This document shows, one piece after another, positions 1-6,105 of a DNA stretch of 10,628 nucleotides. Both the position numbers and the translations under genes were made by a program. A model generated the notes under the pieces. That model saw only the letters and a program-made list of their open reading frames with translations, made no database searches and was not told the origin of the DNA. Origin of the DNA: Crocosphaera sp038442745. Its GTDB lineage: Bacteria > Cyanobacteriota > Cyanobacteriia > Cyanobacteriales > Microcystaceae. Location of the stretch: NCBI RefSeq assembly GCF_038442745.1, contig NZ_JARVCN010000096.1, positions 1 to 10,628 of the forward strand. The letters are read 5' to 3'. How positions within the stretch are numbered: position 1 is the stretch's first letter; every line of letters starts with the position of its first letter.

Positions 1-863
1 TATGTACAGGTATGTCTAGTATTGTACAGGTTTTTGTCTTCTAGAAAAACCTCATCAGTAGCTGTCAAGTGTTCCTCACTGGTGACTGGTAAGGAGTGAC
101 TGTTAACTGTCATTGTGACTCGCTTTGTAGTTATTTGTGCTACATCGGCGGAAGAATCTTCTTCTCTCGGATCTTTTAGATCAACTATTTCTTCTTCCCT
201 GACTGTTGCTACTTCCGAGTAACTGTCCTGCTGAACCTCATCACTTTCCTTGTTAATCAGTTCCGATTCCGTGGGGGGAGAATTTTCGACCCCCACCCCG
301 GTCTGGAGGGTCTCAAAAGTCTGAATAGTCTGAGGGGTTCTGCGATCGGCTGATGGTGCTGGTTCTAGCGGTTGTTGGCGATCTGTAGACTCGTTTAGGC
401 GATCTGTAGACTCACTTAAGCGATCTGTAGACTCGTTTAGGCGATCTGTAGACTCACTTAAGCGATCCACAGACTCACGTATTACTTTTGTATTACAATG
501 TGGGCGATCTACAGACTCGTTCGACTGTTTTGATTGATGCCTATACCGTGCTTGTCTGTATTTGAATTTGGTGATTTCAACTTCAAGAAGGTTAAGGGAT
601 ACCAGTTTCTTGATCGCCGATTGAACAGTTCGTCTGTGATACCCTAGCTGTTCAGAAATTAAAGAGGTGTCTATCTCAAGCTTGCAGTCTTTAAAAGGGT
701 GCTTTGTTATTAAATAGAGATAGATGTCTAATTGATTCGGCTTGAGTTTAGAACGAATAGTCAAATATTCTTCGTGCTGAAGGGGATAAAATTTGCCTTG
801 AATTTTCTTGCCGTTACGTTTTGCTGTGGGGACTTGTAGGTTTTCGGTTGTTTGTGCCATCAT
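1..863 (-). CDS. Winged-helix DNA-binding protein with heptad-repeat linker (partial, 3' end off window)
   Basis: An open frame runs from an ATG pair (861-863 and 858-860) leftward off the window edge, giving 287 visible residues and no stop. The N-terminal part (about 24-108) is a basic winged-helix fold; residues 68-87 (ISEQLGYHRRTVQSAIKKL) are a recognisable helix-turn-helix, followed by a wing (LLEVEITKF). Residues 116-164 are 7-residue repeats of the type ESTDRLN/ESTDRLS, and the rest is acidic, Ser/Thr-rich and probably disordered. Such N-termini occur in cyanobacterial plasmid-associated replication or regulatory proteins; that role is my inference. No clear Shine-Dalgarno precedes either ATG. 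Two hairpins lie in the leader just upstream. A C-terminal domain, if any, lies outside the window. Confidence 0.8.
   Translation of the reverse strand, partial: MMAQTTENLQVPTAKRNGKKIQGKFYPLQHEEYLTIRSKLKPNQLDIYLYLITKHPFKDCKLEIDTSLISEQLGYHRRTVQSAIKKLVSLNLLEVEITKFKYRQARYRHQSKQSNESVDRPHCNTKVIRESVDRLSESTDRLNESTDRLSESTDRLNESTDRQQPLEPAPSADRRTPQTIQTFETLQTGVGVENSPPTESELINKESDEVQQDSYSEVATVREEEIVDLKDPREEDSSADVAQITTKRVTMTVNSHSLPVTSEEHLTATDEVFLEDKNLYNTRHTCT
378..524. repeat. 21-bp tandem repeats inside the winged-helix gene
   Basis: Units starting at 378, 399, 420, 441, 462 and 504 share GCGATCTGTAGACTC; the 483 position is in phase but degenerate. The first four alternate between endings CGTTTAG and CACTTAA, so the array is really a duplicated 42-bp pair. 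All are in frame and encode 7-residue units on the minus strand. Period and phase are read directly from the sequence. Confidence 0.9.
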
Positions 864-879
864 GGGTTTAGCTAATGTT

Positions 880-897
880 GACCTGTTCGGGTGCGAA
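880..897. promoter_or_regulatory. Leader hairpin upstream of the winged-helix gene
   Basis: TCGGGT and ACCCGA form a 6-bp stem around a GCGA loop at about 882-897, 20 to 35 nt upstream of the minus-strand ATG at 863. GCGA is a GNRA tetraloop, which would stabilise the hairpin on the plus strand. Together with the next hairpin it makes a structured leader; a regulatory role is inferred. Confidence 0.45.
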
Positions 898-903
898 CCC
901 GAT

Positions 904-936
904 GCCCCAAACGTGCCAGTTTGGGGCTAATTTTTT
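904..936 (+). terminator. Rho-independent terminator reading rightward
   Basis: A perfect 9-bp stem (904-912 with 919-927, GCCCCAAAC/GTTTGGGGC) with a 6-nt loop is followed by TAATTTTTT. No rightward protein gene lies before it. It would end a transcript antisense to the 5' part and leader of the winged-helix gene. On the minus strand it is part of that gene's leader. Confidence 0.65.
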
Positions 937-1013
937 GTAGATAGATATAAGGATTCAAGGTGGGCGAGTAGCCACCACAAAATTTGAAAAGGACATAACA
1001 TTTTCGTTGCTCT

Positions 1014-1132
1014 TGTCAGCCCAATTCGTTAACCTAAAGACAAGTTAGCCTTTCGATCATCGACAGGGCTGATGAGGTTAGGCTACGAGGAATGCCGGCA
1101 AGCTGAGACCTCGTAGCCTCTCAATTTTTTTT
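1014..1132 (+). ncRNA. Possible structured small RNA ending in a terminator
   Basis: TCAGCCC (1016-1022) can pair with GGGCTGA (1066-1072), with a small TCGATCATCGA palindrome inside. TAACCT (1030-1035) could alternatively pair with AGGTTA (1075-1080). The stretch runs directly into the terminator at 1081-1132. No open reading frame accompanies it and no promoter was identified with confidence, so the RNA is an inference from pairing plus terminator only. Confidence 0.3.
1080..1132 (+). terminator. Strong rho-independent terminator
   Basis: GGCTACGAGG (1081-1090) pairs perfectly with CCTCGTAGCC (1109-1118), with an extra A-T pair outside and an 18-nt loop. TCTCAA and eight T follow. It reads rightward but no rightward coding region precedes it. 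Confidence 0.75.
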
Positions 1133-1567
1133 CTTCATACTAATAATATACAATTTCTCATGAAATTAGCAACTTTTTGGAACCATTTTCATGAAACTAA
1201 ACTATTACAATAAATTTTAATTAATTCTGGGTTGCCTACGATTCAAAATTGGGCTTTAGCTAAACTTTAATAGGTTTCTATCAATTACTGATGGTCAGTC
1301 AAAAGCCATCCCCCTCACTTGGCTTTGATGGTTTCACGATTACCAGAAAACCCATTCAAAGCCTTGATTGCTGAAATCTTGAATGATAAACAAGGTATTT
1401 GTAAATACAAGCGATCGCTTCTATGTCTTTATGATAATTTATTGAAGAGTCTTGCGTTTTTTTACTTTTCCAAAACCTTCTACCGAGTTCGACCCCATTT
1501 TTAGTCGAATCAATAATAGTTCAATCAATTTCGTTATGATATTATAATGTTTTGGAGTTGAATATCT

Positions 1568-1645
1568 ATGCTCCGTCTTATGGCGATATTTGCTATTTTT
1601 TCAAGTAATATACTTATCTTATTAAAAATGGAAATAAAATCATAA
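1568..1645 (+). CDS. Possible 25-residue hydrophobic peptide
   Basis: A short frame starts at ATG 1568 with GGAG about 10 nt upstream (1554-1557). The product is a single hydrophobic helix with a basic end (MLRLMAIFAIFSSNILILL, then KMEIKS). The shape is like small membrane peptides, including type I toxins, but A/T-rich DNA gives such frames by chance. No antitoxin RNA or homology can be shown. Confidence 0.15.
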   Translation: MLRLMAIFAIFSSNILILLKMEIKS

Positions 1646-1749
1646 TACTTTTCTCTGATATAATAGAAAATATCAATCTTAAAATAATGGTTAGGAGAAA
1701 CAGTGAAGTAATTAATGAAGGGACAATAAATTAGTCCTGTTTTTAAATC

Positions 1750-2412
1750 TTAGACTACAACAAAGTCAAATAAATCGGGTGTAGAACTTGGATAAATGGA
1801 TAATACTTTTTCAATAAGTCCATTAAAAATCCCTTTTTTAGTAGGTGTTTTCAATTTTTCGGGACTTATGATAAAGTTATTTAACAAGGTATAAGCTGAA
1901 CTCTTAAAGTATTTACTATCCCCTTTTAACCTCGCCACATCCATAGACCCTTTTAAAGTCGCTATTATCATAATTGCTTCACTTTTAGAGATGGGATTAT
2001 TGTTTTGGAATATCTTAACAATCCAGTTCACTTGTAAATCAAAAAAGTCATTTAACTCTTGAATGATTGAGTCAGGTAACGTATTTACTTCCGCCATTAA
2101 GGAGGCATATAAACAGATACTTTTCCCGTTTGATTTAAGGATTAGTGAATAGGCGTTAATCAGCCCTTCTAAGCATTTTTTAGTTTCTGATTGTTTCTCA
2201 AGCTTCTCAAGAATTAACTGGAAAGTATCCCTGTAACTAATTATCGCGGCTTTTACCATTTGTTCTTTACTGGAAAAGTAATGGTAAATGCTAGGGGCTT
2301 TAATTTTTAACTTTTTTGCAATCTCACTCATTGTCAAGGTTTGATACCCTTTTTCTTGGACTAATTCTCGGCAAATTACAATAATTTGCTCTCGCTTATT
2401 AAGATCGGTCAT
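1750..2412 (-). CDS. TetR/AcrR-family transcriptional repressor
   Basis: A 220-residue regulator. Residues 26-55 (from the ATG) hold the classic TetR helix-turn-helix: TMSEIAKKLKIKAPSIYHYF followed by SSKEQMVKAA. The remainder is an all-helical ligand and dimer domain of no recognised ligand class, with a tail about 20-30 residues longer than many family members. I use ATG at 2410-2412; a TTG 60 bp upstream (2472) would add 20 residues not typical of the family and would place the palindrome at 2446-2461 inside the gene. It lies 342 bp downstream of the reductase gene on the same strand. The palindrome suggests autorepression, and a degenerate relative at the reductase promoter suggests the reductase is its target. 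No strong Shine-Dalgarno is visible. Confidence 0.9.
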   Translation of the reverse strand: MTDLNKREQIIVICRELVQEKGYQTLTMSEIAKKLKIKAPSIYHYFSSKEQMVKAAIISYRDTFQLILEKLEKQSETKKCLEGLINAYSLILKSNGKSICLYASLMAEVNTLPDSIIQELNDFFDLQVNWIVKIFQNNNPISKSEAIMIIATLKGSMDVARLKGDSKYFKSSAYTLLNNFIISPEKLKTPTKKGIFNGLIEKVLSIYPSSTPDLFDFVVV

Positions 2413-2754
2413 TAACTGCTCACATGATTTGTAGAATTTTTCTGGCCTAACGAGCGTTAGGGAGATTTTCAATTGCTATTTTAATTAACTAGTTCAAATT
2501 CAGGAAAAAGCATTCAAAATTAATTTTTGTTGATAACTTTTCCTAATAGGTGATTTTTTCGTTAATTCTTAACTGATTTAATTAATTTTTAATCTTTTGA
2601 ATCCGCATAACTCTCGCTCCAATCAATTCAAAACGATTTCTCATTGGGTTTAGGTTATGATTGGGCAAAACACAGAATTGCTGCAAATTTTTTGAAAAAC
2701 ACTTAGTAATAAATTCTTCTTCGTGTTGGATTTCAGATAAGGGTATAGATCGGC
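2413..2754. other. Intergenic region between reductase and TetR genes
   Basis: A/T-rich, with no open frame worth calling on either strand. It holds the 16-bp palindrome near its left end. I saw no convincing terminator after the reductase, so read-through into the TetR gene is possible; a separate TetR promoter is suggested by the length of the gap. Confidence 0.5.
2446..2461. promoter_or_regulatory. Candidate TetR operator (perfect 16-bp palindrome)
   Basis: CCTAACGAGCGTTAGG is two 7-bp inverted arms around AG, 34 to 49 bp upstream of the TetR ATG. Size, symmetry and position match TetR-family autoregulatory operators. Binding is inferred. Confidence 0.55.
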
Positions 2755-3735
2755 TTACTTTATAGCGATAACCACTTTGCCCTTATGTTTGCCCATACCG
2801 AAATACTGGATCATTTCCGGCACTTCACTCAATGTGTAAGGCCCATCTAACACGGGCTTGATATGGCCAGCTATAACAAGCTTATTTATGTAATTCAAAT
2901 CTTTGTTTGGTTTGAGATTAACCAGACGTACATTCTTTTGGGTGAGCAGACGGATAATGGGCCCCAAGAATAACGCTTGTAAAAGACTGGGGGTAGTACC
3001 TCCAACTGTTACATAGGTTCCCTGTGGCTTCAGCACGCGTAGATAATTGAATATGGAGCGATTTGTCTTAGTATCTAGAATCAAGTCGTACTGTTCTTTG
3101 CTCTGAGTAAAGTCTTGCTCAGTGTAATCTATCATTTGCCCAAATCCAAGGGAGCGCATCATTTGAAATTTATTGGAACTATCCACTCCCGTTATATCTG
3201 TTACCCCAATGGATTTGGCGATTTGTACACCCAACGTCCCTACACCACCACCAGCTCCATTAATCAATACTTTTTGTTCAGGCTGGATCTGTCCTTCATC
3301 AACTAAACCTTGTACTGCCAGCATTGCCGCATGGGGAAGGGCTGTCGCTTCACCATAAGTTATACTTTCAGGTTTCAACGCTAAAACTGTTTCAGGTACA
3401 CATACATACTCAGCAAATCCACCAAACCCACATTCAGAAATATCTCCATAAACTGCATCACCCGCTTTAAACTGCGTTACATTATCCCCAACTGTTTCAA
3501 CTCGTCCTGCGATTTCTGCACCTGGAATTGAAATGTTTGGCTGAAAGAGACCACACAGTAAACGGATATAAAATGGCGTGCCTCGCATAAGGTTCCAGTC
3601 CCAGTCATTGATTGCCGTTGCCTCAACTTTAACTAATACCTCACCCTCATTTGGCTGTGGTTTTTCTACCTCTTGAAGCTTAAGAACATCTGATGAACCA
3701 TACTTTCTTAAAACAATTGCTTTCATTGGTGGCAT
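2755..3735 (-). CDS. NAD(P)-dependent medium-chain reductase, zinc-free quinone-oxidoreductase type
   Basis: A 326-residue MDR-superfamily enzyme expected to reduce a quinone, enone or similar electrophile with NAD(P)H in the cytosol. The N-terminal GroES-like domain covers about residues 4-125 (KAIVLRKYG start, PGAEIAGRVETVGDNV at 71-86). The Rossmann domain carries INGAGGGVGTLGVQIAK (158-174), the usual cofactor loop. The catalytic-zinc Cys after the ATAIN stretch and the four-Cys structural zinc lobe are both absent, so this is not a zinc alcohol dehydrogenase. Two starts are possible, Met1 (3733-3735) and Met4 (3724-3726); homologues usually begin at MKA, favouring Met4, and neither has a clear ribosome site. 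It precedes the TetR gene on the same strand. The exact substrate is not predictable. Confidence 0.88.
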   Translation of the reverse strand: MPPMKAIVLRKYGSSDVLKLQEVEKPQPNEGEVLVKVEATAINDWDWNLMRGTPFYIRLLCGLFQPNISIPGAEIAGRVETVGDNVTQFKAGDAVYGDISECGFGGFAEYVCVPETVLALKPESITYGEATALPHAAMLAVQGLVDEGQIQPEQKVLINGAGGGVGTLGVQIAKSIGVTDITGVDSSNKFQMMRSLGFGQMIDYTEQDFTQSKEQYDLILDTKTNRSIFNYLRVLKPQGTYVTVGGTTPSLLQALFLGPIIRLLTQKNVRLVNLKPNKDLNYINKLVIAGHIKPVLDGPYTLSEVPEMIQYFGMGKHKGKVVIAIK

Positions 3736-3741
3736 TGGTGT

Positions 3742-3757
3742 GGGAACGAGCTTACCC
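3742..3757. promoter_or_regulatory. Degenerate dyad at the reductase promoter, possible second TetR site
   Basis: GGGAACGAGCTTACCC is centred on AG like the palindrome at 2446-2461 and shares AACGAGC with it, but its right half differs. It lies 7 bp upstream of the reductase start and just downstream of a possible -10 at 3761-3766. The match is partial, so this is tentative. Confidence 0.35.
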
Positions 3758-3760
3758 TTG

Positions 3761-3788
3761 AGTGTATCAAAATTTTGTCAAGCTTCAA
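3761..3788 (-). promoter_or_regulatory. Possible promoter of the reductase gene
   Basis: Read leftward, TTGAAG (3783-3788) and TACACT (3761-3766) are 16 bp apart. A consensus TTGACA also lies at 3776-3781 but without a good -10 at the right distance. Both readings are weak matches and only indicate the probable area. Confidence 0.3.
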
Positions 3789-3828
3789 TCTTTACACTTA
3801 TTACTCTCCCAGCTGGTGTCAATGGCCG

Positions 3829-3857
3829 TTGATTCTTACTGTAAGATTACTTATTAG
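3829..3857 (+). promoter_or_regulatory. Possible promoter of the recombinase gene
   Basis: TTGATT (3829-3834) and TATTAG (3852-3857) are 17 bp apart, each matching four of six consensus bases. This would give a leader of under 20 nt before ATG 3881. The left arm of the inverted repeat overlaps the -10. Confidence 0.35.
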
Positions 3858-3879
3858 AAGGACACTTTGAATAAGTAAT
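3846..3879. promoter_or_regulatory. 10-bp inverted repeat just before the recombinase start
   Basis: ATTACTTATT (3846-3855) and AATAAGTAAT (3870-3879) are exact inverted copies separated by 14 bp and end one base before the recombinase ATG. Overlap with the putative -10 favours an operator or a hairpin over the start codon. The 34-bp arm-spacer-arm form also resembles a tyrosine-recombinase target, though the spacer is longer than the usual 6-8 bp. Confidence 0.5.
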
Positions 3880-3880
3880 T

Positions 3881-4822
3881 ATGTTGACGGTTGAAACTAC
3901 CACTTCCCTGAAACTAGCGTCTCCTCTACCTTTAACCGCTCATCCGGCATCTGTCTATCTGCGATCGCTTTCCCCCCGTTCTCGCATTACCATGCAGGGC
4001 AGTCTCAATGCGATCGCTTCTCTTCTCACCAATGGGAGATGTGATCATTTAACCCTAGATTGGTCAAAGTTAACCTATCAACACACATCAGCTATCCAAT
4101 CTGCTTTACTAGAAACATACGCACCAGCGACAGCCGCCAGAAAGATGTGCGCACTCAGAAGGGTTTTAAAGGAGGCGAAAAGGTTGGGTTTGATGACTGG
4201 GGACGACTATATTGCCTGTATCGATTTACCAAGTATTAAAGAAAGTAGGAAGCTCAGGGGTCGCGCGTTAACCAACGATGAGATTAAGTCCTTGATGACG
4301 GTCTGTGAAAATGACCCCACAGACCAAGGGTTAAGAGACGCGGCGTTAATTGCCATTCTGAGGGGTGCTGGTTTACGTCGTAGTGAAGCTGTGAAGCTTG
4401 AGTTGAAAGATTTTGATCCTGAGACCCGTTCTTTACAGGTTCTTGGGGGTAAGGGCAATAAAGACCGATTGGTCTATCTTCCAGAGAGTGCTATCTCTAT
4501 TCTTGACCGTTGGCTAAAAGTCCGTGGTTATGTTGATGGTGCCTTACTTTGTCCAATCTGGAAAAGTGGCAAAATTCAATATCGGTGTATGTCTTCCCAG
4601 GCTGTGTTGCTCATTGTACAGAAACGGGCAGAAGAAGCAGGGGTTGAGTCGTTTTCCCCCCATGATTTTCGTCGGACGTTTTGCAGTGATTTATTGGACG
4701 CTGGTGTTGATATTGTCACAGTACAGAAATTAGCTGGCCATGCTTCCCCTGTCACCACGGCTAAATATGATCGACGGGGTGAGGCGGTTAAACGACGGGC
4801 TGTTGATAACTTGGGGTTTTAA
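3881..4822 (+). CDS. Tyrosine recombinase/integrase
   Basis: A 313-residue site-specific recombinase of XerC/D-like length. Residues about 20-105 form the SAM-like core-binding domain. The catalytic domain starts near 127 and keeps every active-site residue: Arg166 (GAGLRRSE), Lys191 (GKGNKDR), His261 and Arg264 (HDFRRTF), His287 (LAGHASP) and Tyr296 (AKYDRR), with the normal 9-residue His-Tyr spacing. The enzyme should therefore be active in DNA strand exchange. Two HIP1 sites lie in its 5' part (3961, 4010) and the gene looks richer in G+C than the methyltransferase next to it. It ends tail-to-tail with the methyltransferase, their stops overlapping. No obvious Shine-Dalgarno at normal distance. 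Its att or resolution site is not identified; a Xer-like housekeeping role is less likely given the setting. Confidence 0.93.
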   Translation: MLTVETTTSLKLASPLPLTAHPASVYLRSLSPRSRITMQGSLNAIASLLTNGRCDHLTLDWSKLTYQHTSAIQSALLETYAPATAARKMCALRRVLKEAKRLGLMTGDDYIACIDLPSIKESRKLRGRALTNDEIKSLMTVCENDPTDQGLRDAALIAILRGAGLRRSEAVKLELKDFDPETRSLQVLGGKGNKDRLVYLPESAISILDRWLKVRGYVDGALLCPIWKSGKIQYRCMSSQAVLLIVQKRAEEAGVESFSPHDFRRTFCSDLLDAGVDIVTVQKLAGHASPVTTAKYDRRGEAVKRRAVDNLGF

Positions 4823-5784
4823 CTGTCAATTGTCAATGCTAATCTTATATTATGAGCTATTCGTGAAATAACAGGAATGGAAACAGAATTTCCTATTTGC
4901 TTATAAAGTTGCGAATCAGGTATTCTCGGAAATTGATAATCTTTTGAAAAACCTTGAAAATTTGCACATTCTCTGGGTGTTAGTTTTCTAATACCTTGAT
5001 TATCTAATATAATTGGGACGTTATGTCCTCCTGTCCCCATATTTGCTGTCAAGGTTGGACAAACATTATTTTTGTTTTCTCTGACATACATTCTACGCCA
5101 CTGATAAATAGTATTTTTATCAATAACTTCTTGTTTTAATTTTTTAAATAAAGGCTTTCCATTGTAATAATATTTCTCATGAATATTTTTTTCTATCAAA
5201 CAATCATGAATAGTTTGTGTTAAGTGAGCTTTTACTGGAAATTTAAACCTATTAAAAGATTCAGCATTTAAGAAACCCACTATGTATATTCTTTCTCTAT
5301 TTTGAGGTAAATTACCATATTCTTTTGTATTTAACACAGCATCTTTTACTTTGTATCCTATTGCTTCTAATTGTTTATACATAAAAGCAAGAGTATTCCC
5401 TTTATCATGAGTTTTTATGTTCTTAACATTTTCTAAAAAAAATGCTAGAGGTTTTCTATCTTTCAATATTCTAATAATTTCAAAGAATAAATATCCTCGT
5501 CCTTTATCCTCAAATCCTTTTCTATCCCCAGCAATAGAAAATGGTTGGCAAGGGAAACCAGCAGTGAGTAAATTAAAATCAGGTAAATCCGCAGATGAAA
5601 TATTGCTAATATCTTCTAAAAAAAGGCTATTCTTTCCATTTTTAGAAAAATTATAATCGAAGGTTATTTGACAATATTTGTCATTATCACTAGATAATAC
5701 ACAATCAAAATTTTCAGATTCAAAACCTAATTTTATTCCTCCTATCCCTGCAAATAAATCGATAAACTTAATGGAATTAGACAT
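4819..5784 (-). CDS. C5-cytosine DNA methyltransferase (orphan)
   Basis: A 321-residue enzyme that transfers methyl from S-adenosylmethionine to cytosine C5. Motifs from the ATG at 5782-5784: I, DLFAGIGG (9-16); IV, GFPCQPFS with catalytic Cys79; VI, ENV (118-120); VIII, QNRER (161-165); X, GNSV (298-301). All core motifs are intact. The target-recognition part is short and includes YQWRRMYVRENK and CPTLTANMGTGGHNVP; I have a weak memory of similar wording in GGWCC/GGNCC-type enzymes, not enough to assign a site. A TTG at 5850 would add 22 residues unlike the family, so I reject it. The gene is notably A/T-rich beside the recombinase. No endonuclease gene lies in the window, so it appears to be an orphan. 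A 15-bp palindrome upstream may be an operator. Confidence 0.92.
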   Translation of the reverse strand: MSNSIKFIDLFAGIGGIKLGFESENFDCVLSSDNDKYCQITFDYNFSKNGKNSLFLEDISNISSADLPDFNLLTAGFPCQPFSIAGDRKGFEDKGRGYLFFEIIRILKDRKPLAFFLENVKNIKTHDKGNTLAFMYKQLEAIGYKVKDAVLNTKEYGNLPQNRERIYIVGFLNAESFNRFKFPVKAHLTQTIHDCLIEKNIHEKYYYNGKPLFKKLKQEVIDKNTIYQWRRMYVRENKNNVCPTLTANMGTGGHNVPIILDNQGIRKLTPRECANFQGFSKDYQFPRIPDSQLYKQIGNSVSIPVISRIAHNIRLALTIDS

Positions 5785-5802
5785 AATCAAATCTGTATTT
5801 AG

Positions 5803-5817
5803 GTTAACACTGTTAAC
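5803..5817. promoter_or_regulatory. 15-bp palindrome upstream of the methyltransferase
   Basis: GTTAACACTGTTAAC is perfectly symmetric around the central C, 18 bp upstream of the methyltransferase ATG. This is where an operator controlling the enzyme would sit. No controller protein is seen nearby; self-binding by the methyltransferase is one possibility. Confidence 0.4.
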
Positions 5818-5908
5818 AGCCAAAATACCCTTCAACTGCTGATTATACAAGGGTTTGGACTTGTTTACATCGATGGAGAAAGAACAATTGTAGTGTACTA
5901 GCTACATT

Positions 5909-5934
5909 GATGATGATGATGGCACATCATCATC
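5909..5934. repeat. GAT/CAT triplet hairpin
   Basis: GATGATGATG (5912-5921) pairs perfectly with CATCATCATC (5925-5934) around a 3-nt GCA loop. One more GAT copy precedes it. It reads as a triplet repeat that has been inverted. Confidence 0.6.
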
Positions 5935-6005
5935 GCCGTGACATCACAGGTGGCCAACAGAATTTGTTAGCTTATAGGAGCAAACGGTATTTGATAGGAT
6001 TCAAA

Positions 6006-6093
6006 GAATTAAGAATTTAGAATTAAGAATTTAGAATGATACTTTTTTTAGCTTACTAGCTTCCAATTCTACATTCTAACTTCTAAATTCTAC
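6006..6093. repeat. Palindromic array of 7-bp repeats (STRR-like)
   Basis: Left: GAATTAA, GAATTTA, GAATTAA, GAATTTA, GAATGAT in exact 7-bp register (6006-6040). Right: ATTCTAC, ATTCTAA, CTTCTAA, ATTCTAC, also in register (6066-6093). The right set is roughly the reverse complement of the left, so the whole can fold into a long imperfect hairpin with a loop of about 25 nt. Heptanucleotide repeats (STRR) are known from cyanobacteria. Confidence 0.7.
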
Positions 6094-6105
6094 ATTTTTC
6101 CTAAC

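Larger units (their letters stand above)
937..1749. other. Intergenic region, 813 bp, mostly non-coding
   Basis: No convincing gene here. Contents: a structured stretch ending in a strong terminator (1014-1132); direct repeats TCATGAAAYTA at 1158 and 1189, 31 bp apart, the second inside the palindrome TTTCATGAAA; a HIP1 site at 1411; and a 25-codon ORF at 1568. The 1319-1504 stretch is open for 61 codons but shows no ribosome site or recognisable family and may be decayed DNA. The right half (1500-1749) is strongly A/T-rich. Confidence 0.6.

Noticed and set aside
378..524. Regular 21-bp repeats resembling a short CRISPR array
   Set aside because: There are no spacers: the units are directly adjacent, in frame, and encode a peptide repeat within a longer protein.
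1101..1106. CTGAGA, the core motif of TPP riboswitches, considered because of the TenA-like gene
   Set aside because: It is inside a terminator loop, the other conserved TPP elements are missing, and no thiamin gene follows.
1319..1504. 61-codon open frame in the intergenic region
   Set aside because: No ribosome site, no recognisable family, low-complexity A/T-rich second half; more likely chance or decayed DNA.
3846..3879. A loxP-like site, since the inverted repeat is exactly 34 bp overall
   Set aside because: Arms are 10 bp with a 14-bp spacer, not 13 and 8, and the sequence is unrelated; kept only as a generic dyad.
4207..4458. Minus-strand open frame of 83 codons
   Set aside because: It lies entirely inside the recombinase gene, which has all catalytic residues; a shadow frame.
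5417..5656. 79-codon plus-strand frame
   Set aside because: It is antisense to conserved motifs of the methyltransferase and shows no family features.
5898..5933. 11-codon minus ORF with four consecutive His codons (MMMCHHHHQCS), like a histidine attenuator leader
   Set aside because: The His run is explained by the GAT/CAT triplet repeat, there is no ribosome site, and the downstream gene is a methyltransferase.
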